Source of the DNA: Thiocapsa roseilacustris
GTDB taxonomy: Bacteria; Pseudomonadota; Gammaproteobacteria; Chromatiales; Chromatiaceae
Length of the DNA stretch: 64,000 bases
Assembly: GCF_041903755.1 (NCBI RefSeq)
Contig: NZ_JBBWVE010000019.1
Location: 62,001 to 126,000 of the forward strand
Reading direction: 5' to 3'
Numbering within the stretch: the stretch's first letter is position 1; each line of letters begins with the position of its first letter. The translations under genes were made by a program, and so were the position numbers. Under the pieces are notes generated by a model, which saw only the letters and a program-made list of their open reading frames with translations, ran no database searches and had not been told where the DNA came from. Positions 60,474-64,000 of this stretch are shown in pieces.

Positions 60474-61742
60474 ATGAGCGAGATCGTCCTCATCAAGGTC
60501 TCGGGCGAGGATCGTCCGGGGATCACCGCGGCCCTCACCGCAATCCTGGCGCAGTATCGGGTGCCGATCCTCGATATCGGCCAGTCGACCATCCACAACG
60601 CCTTGGCGCTGGGTCTGCTGGTGGAGCTGCCGGCGGACAGCGCATCCTGTCCGGTGTTTCGCGATCTGTTGTTCACCGCCCACGGTATGGGGCTGGATCT
60701 TCGGTTTACGCCGGTCGATCCGGACGCCTACGAGGATTGGGTCGCCGAGCAGGGGCAGCCGCGGCACATCCTCACCCTGCTGGGTCGCGAGATCGATTCG
60801 GAGCACATTGCGCGGTTGTCCGCCGTGGTCGCCGAGTACGGTTTGAACGTCGATCGGATCTCGCGGCTGACGGGGCGTCTCTCGCGGCGTGCGCCGGAGC
60901 ACCATCCGCTTGCCTGTGTGGAGCTGTCGGTCCGCGGTGCGGTGGCGGATCTCTCCGAGCTGCACGCGGGTTTGCTTGCGCTCGGGCAGATCCTGGACGT
61001 GGATGTCGCGGTGCAGGAGGACGATATCTTCCGGCGTAACCGCCGATTGGTCTGTTTCGATATGGATTCGACCCTGATCCAGACCGAGGTCATCGACGAG
61101 TTGGCCAAGGCGGCCGGTGTCGGTCCCGAGGTCGCCGCCATCACCGAGGCCGCGATGCGCGGCGAGCTCGACTTCAAGGAGAGCTTCCGGCGTCGTATCG
61201 CGCTGCTCGAAGGGCTCGACGAGTCGGTGCTCGGCGAAATCGCGGAGCGCCTGCCCATCACCGAGGGCGCCGATCGGCTGATTGCGAGCCTCAAGCAGCT
61301 CGGCTATCGCATCGCCATCCTCTCGGGCGGCTTTACCTATTTTGCCGAGCACTTGAAACGTCGATTCGGAATCGACGACGTTTACGCCAATGCACTGGAG
61401 TTTCGCGACGGCAAGCTGACCGGCACCGTCTCGAGCGAGATCATCGACGGGGCGCGCAAGGCCGAGCTGCTGCGCGAGATCGCGGCGCGCGAGGGGATCC
61501 GCCTCGAACAGGTCATCGCGGTCGGCGACGGCGCCAACGATCTCCCGATGCTGGCGATCGCCGGCCTGGGAATCGCCTTTCATGCCAAGCCGATCGTCAC
61601 CAAGCAAGCACGTCATGCCATCGCGAACGTCGGGCTCGACGGGATCCTCTATCTGCTCGGGATGCGTGACCGCGACCTCGAGCGGCTCGCCAGAGGGGCG
61701 CCGCCTCGGCGCGACGAGGCGCTCTCGACGGCTTCCCTGTAG
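60474..61742 (+). CDS. serB: Phosphoserine phosphatase SerB with N-terminal ACT domains
   Basis: This 422-residue enzyme makes the last step of serine synthesis. Two ACT-like domains come first (IVLIKVSGEDRPGITAALTA; ILTLLGREIDSEHIARLSAV) and may sense serine. The HAD core has LVCFDMDSTLIQTEVIDELA (nucleophile aspartate), IAILSGGFTYFAEHLKRRFG and AVGDGANDLPMLAIAGLGIA (motif IV). ATG at 60474 follows the CFA gene by 34 bases and may be co-transcribed with it. Confidence 0.95.
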   Translation: MSEIVLIKVSGEDRPGITAALTAILAQYRVPILDIGQSTIHNALALGLLVELPADSASCPVFRDLLFTAHGMGLDLRFTPVDPDAYEDWVAEQGQPRHILTLLGREIDSEHIARLSAVVAEYGLNVDRISRLTGRLSRRAPEHHPLACVELSVRGAVADLSELHAGLLALGQILDVDVAVQEDDIFRRNRRLVCFDMDSTLIQTEVIDELAKAAGVGPEVAAITEAAMRGELDFKESFRRRIALLEGLDESVLGEIAERLPITEGADRLIASLKQLGYRIAILSGGFTYFAEHLKRRFGIDDVYANALEFRDGKLTGTVSSEIIDGARKAELLREIAAREGIRLEQVIAVGDGANDLPMLAIAGLGIAFHAKPIVTKQARHAIANVGLDGILYLLGMRDRDLERLARGAPPRRDEALSTASL

Positions 61743-62108
61743 CCGCCCGCCCGAGCCTTCCACCGGTCTCGGCCTCTGAGCGCTAAACCGCGTCCAGAGC
61801 GACATGCGTCATTTGCGTTTTGCGTTTGGCTTTGGAGATGTCCTCGATCTCGGCGCGACGCGGTTTAAAATTTAATATTTCTTAATATTTTAAACCGTGC
61901 CGGTTCCAACGGTCGTCAAGTCTGCCGGGGCCGATCCCATCCGAAAACATTGCATACCGCGCTTGGCGCGGTTTAAGGCGAACTCCGGAAACCTTCATGC
62001 CAAGGGCGTAGGTTGTGCCGAGCCGTGCGAGGCACAATCAACCGTCGGCGCAAGTTGTGCCTCCTATCGTCAGCACAACCTACGGGTATGGAAGTTTGCG
62101 GAAATCGC
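61743..62108. other. Repeat-filled intergenic region after serB
   Basis: About 366 bases with no gene, between the convergent serB and GGDEF/EAL genes. It holds an inverted-repeat element (61784-61867), an AT-rich segment with TTTAAAATTTAATATTTC (61863-61896), a GCGCGGTTTAAGGCG half-element (61966-61980) and a complete 133-bp element. No terminator is evident. Confidence 0.75.
61784..61867. repeat. Inverted-repeat element with 11-bp arms (TAAACCGCGTC)
   Basis: TAAACCGCGTC (61784-61794) and its exact complement GACGCGGTTTA (61857-61867) enclose about 62 bases. It resembles the element at 8867-8958 in arm sequence and spacing but not in the interior. Confidence 0.7.
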
Positions 62109-62109
62109 C
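61977..62109 (+). repeat. 133-bp MITE-like element, complete copy
   Basis: The same length and ends as the copy at 45810-45942 (GGCGAACTCCGGAAACCTTC at left, GGAAGTTTGCGGAAATCGCC at right), with a dozen or so differences. Its right end supplies a base of the TAG stop (62109-62111) of the GGDEF/EAL gene. Confidence 0.82.
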
Positions 62110-64000
62110 TAAGTCGGCAGCCGGTCGTCGCCGGATTCGGACGCCTCGGAGTCGGGCCGAATAAACCCCGCCGTCAGGTGGCGTTCAATGGCCTGTGCCT
62201 CCATCGGTGGCGCGAACCAGTTCCCCTGGCCGCACCTGCAGCCCATCGCCGCCAAACGCTCGGCCTGATCGCGGGTCTCTACGCCCTCGGCCACCGTGTC
62301 GAGCTTGAGGGCATGCGCGACGGCAAGCAACGCATGAACGGTTGCGACGGCATCCGGGTTGTCGTCGATCTCGCCGACGAATTGGCGGTCGATCTTGAGC
62401 GCGCTGACCGCGGACCGACGCAGATAGGTCAAGGACGAGAAGCCGGTGCCGAAGTCGTCGAGAACGAGCCGAACGCCGAGATCCCGGAGCATGGCGATTT
62501 GGGTCCGGTGATGCTCGCCATACTCCATCATTGCGGTTTCGGTGAGCTCGAGCTCAAGTCGGGCGGGGTCGATACCCGTCTCCCGGGCCGTCGCGAGCAC
62601 GTCGTCGGCAAGACAGCCGGCGCGGACCTGCTGAGGCGAAACATTGATGCTGACCCGACCGAAGTCGAGACCTCGGTCATGCCAGCCGCGCGCCTCGCGT
62701 GCGGCCGTACTCAGCACCCAGCTGCCGAGGACATGGAACAGCCCGCGGCGCTCGGCGAGATGCACGAAATCACCCGGCGGCAGGACCCCCTCCACCGGGT
62801 GGCGCCAGCGCACCAGCGCCTCGACCGCGGTGATCTTTCCGCTCGCGAGCTCGACCTGCGGCTGATAGTGCAGGAAGAGCTCGCCGCTGCGTACGGCCTC
62901 GTCGATCCGATTCGTCAGGGCGGCATCGCGGCGAACCTGCCGCGTCATGGCGTCGGTGTGGAATGCGTAGCCGCCGCGTCCGTTGTTCTTGGCCTTGTAG
63001 AGGGCGACATCGGCACGGCCGAGGAGTGTTTCCAGGTCGATATCCGGCTCGGGGACGAACACGACGCCGACGCTCGCGCCGCAGGTGATGGCATGGCCGT
63101 CGATCGAATAGGACCGAGCCAGGTGCTCGACGATCTTTGCGGCCAAGGTGGCTGCATCGGAGATGCTCTGCGCATCGGGTTGGATCACGGCGAACTCGTC
63201 GCCGCCGAATCGCGCGACCGTGTCCATACCGCGAACGAGGGCCGACAGGCGCTGGGCGACCTCTTTCAAGAGCAGATCGCCCACGGGATGACCCAGGGTG
63301 TCGTTGACCTCTTTGAAGCGGTCGAGATCGAGAAAGTGCAGGGCAAAGCCCCGATCGGCGCGCCGGACCGAGGTCAGTCGCTTGGCGAGCTGATTCTTGA
63401 ACAGGGCGCGATTAGGTAGACCGGTGAGGCTGTCGTAGTAGGCGAGTCGCAGGATCTGCTCCTCGTTGCGTTTGCGCTCGGTGATGTCGTGGAAGGTGAC
63501 GACAACACCCATTGCGGAGCCGCCGACGCGGATCGGAGTGGCGCGATACTCGACGGGAAACGCCGAGCCATCACGGCGTTGGAGGATCTCGTCGCTGACT
63601 ACGATGTCCTTGCCGGTATGCATCACCGAAAGCATACGGCGCCGGGTGGCGTCCCGGTCGCCTTCGTCGGGGTCGTCATGGGTGATGGCCGGGCAGGGTT
63701 TGCCGACCAGATCGGCCGGGTCGTATCCCAACAGGCGTGCGCCCGTGGGATTGATGAAGGTGGTCACGCCTTCGGGATCGAGCCCGAACACCCCCTCGCT
63801 GGTCGCTTCCAAAAGGAGCCGTGCGCGCTCCTCGGCGGCGATGCGAGCCGCGCGATCGCGCGCTTGCTGCAAGGCGACCGCCACCAGCGCCGCGCCCTGC
63901 GCGATATAGATCAGATGTTCCGCGTCGGGTTTGTCGGGGGTTCGCGAATAGATATCGAAGGCCCCCAAGATATCCCCGCCGGCATCGCGAATCGGCTCGG
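62109..64000 (-). CDS. GAF-PAS-GGDEF-EAL c-di-GMP signalling protein, N-terminus off right edge
   Basis: At least 630 residues are open on the minus strand to the window edge. The first visible part (GAFDIYSRTPDKPDAEHLIY) looks like the end of a GAF domain. A PAS domain follows (LLLEATSEGVFGLDPEGVTT; FHDITERKRNEEQ). The GGDEF domain has an intact RFGGDEFAVIQPDA. The EAL domain keeps VEALVRWRHP, DDFGTGFSSLTYLR, KIDRQFVGEIDDN and AEGVETRDQAERLAAMGC, so both synthase and phosphodiesterase motifs look functional. The sensing input is upstream and unseen. The C-terminus ends at the right border of a 133-bp element. Confidence 0.9.
   Translation of the reverse strand, partial: EPIRDAGGDILGAFDIYSRTPDKPDAEHLIYIAQGAALVAVALQQARDRAARIAAEERARLLLEATSEGVFGLDPEGVTTFINPTGARLLGYDPADLVGKPCPAITHDDPDEGDRDATRRRMLSVMHTGKDIVVSDEILQRRDGSAFPVEYRATPIRVGGSAMGVVVTFHDITERKRNEEQILRLAYYDSLTGLPNRALFKNQLAKRLTSVRRADRGFALHFLDLDRFKEVNDTLGHPVGDLLLKEVAQRLSALVRGMDTVARFGGDEFAVIQPDAQSISDAATLAAKIVEHLARSYSIDGHAITCGASVGVVFVPEPDIDLETLLGRADVALYKAKNNGRGGYAFHTDAMTRQVRRDAALTNRIDEAVRSGELFLHYQPQVELASGKITAVEALVRWRHPVEGVLPPGDFVHLAERRGLFHVLGSWVLSTAAREARGWHDRGLDFGRVSINVSPQQVRAGCLADDVLATARETGIDPARLELELTETAMMEYGEHHRTQIAMLRDLGVRLVLDDFGTGFSSLTYLRRSAVSALKIDRQFVGEIDDNPDAVATVHALLAVAHALKLDTVAEGVETRDQAERLAAMGCRCGQGNWFAPPMEAQAIERHLTAGFIRPDSEASESGDDRLPT

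Overview
The window is high-GC chromosomal DNA of a gammaproteobacterium, most likely a purple sulfur bacterium (Chromatiaceae, Thiocapsa-like). The strongest pointer is the hydrogenase locus at 3346-8638. Its small- and large-subunit genes (hynS, hynL) are separated by isp1 and isp2, the arrangement known from the stable HynSL hydrogenase of Thiocapsa roseopersicina and relatives. The housekeeping genes (maf-rng-yhdP-nitrilase-tldD, lolCD-comEC, tsaB, rlmH) also fit a gammaproteobacterium. No photosynthesis gene lies in the window, so the genus is an inference.

Layout. 1-3196: decayed type I restriction/accessory locus, all on the minus strand (gutted hsdM, MNT nucleotidyltransferase, broken DUF1016/YhcG nuclease, AlbA_2 remnants). 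3297-8638: hyn operon ending at a clear terminator. 8952-13334: agmatine deiminase, PilZ protein, a PAS/GAF sensor fused by deletion to a LuxR-type regulator tail, a STAS protein and a GGDEF/EAL remnant. 13468-18380: LolC/E-LolD, DUF2062 and ComEC. 18615-26382: PfkB kinase, an unknown protein, TsaB, glycerate-2-kinase, DUF455 ferritin-like protein, an alpha/beta-hydrolase-OsmC fusion and UPF0114. 26544-30540: a lower-GC cassette of C5-cytosine methyltransferase, ParB-like protein, probable PD-(D/E)XK-like nuclease and Vsr, which is the best candidate here for an under-described defence system. 30697-33600: divergent GT39 and GT2-GtrA glycosyltransferases.

33795-40915 is a gene graveyard. It holds fragments of a CBS-domain protein, a linear amide hydrolase, a patatin, a lipocalin, a hybrid histidine kinase and a SulP transporter. 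Intact lemA, TPM-PDZ and pstS genes sit among them. From 41368 the DNA is ordinary again: PEBP protein, M48 lipoprotein protease, sulfurtransferase with a MetH homocysteine domain, RlmH, Maf, RNase G, YhdP, nitrilase, TldD, PmbA. A three-gene lipid-methylation operon (FAD oxidoreductase, DUF1365, CFA synthase family), SerB and a GGDEF/EAL protein that runs off the right edge follow.

Several repeat families lie between genes: a 133-bp MITE-like element with two full copies and one partial copy, inverted-repeat elements built on TTAAACCGCG, two palindromic TTGTCG-hexamer elements, and a 7-bp tandem array. Two genes end inside or at the edge of such repeats. No tRNA, rRNA, CRISPR array or intact insertion sequence was seen.
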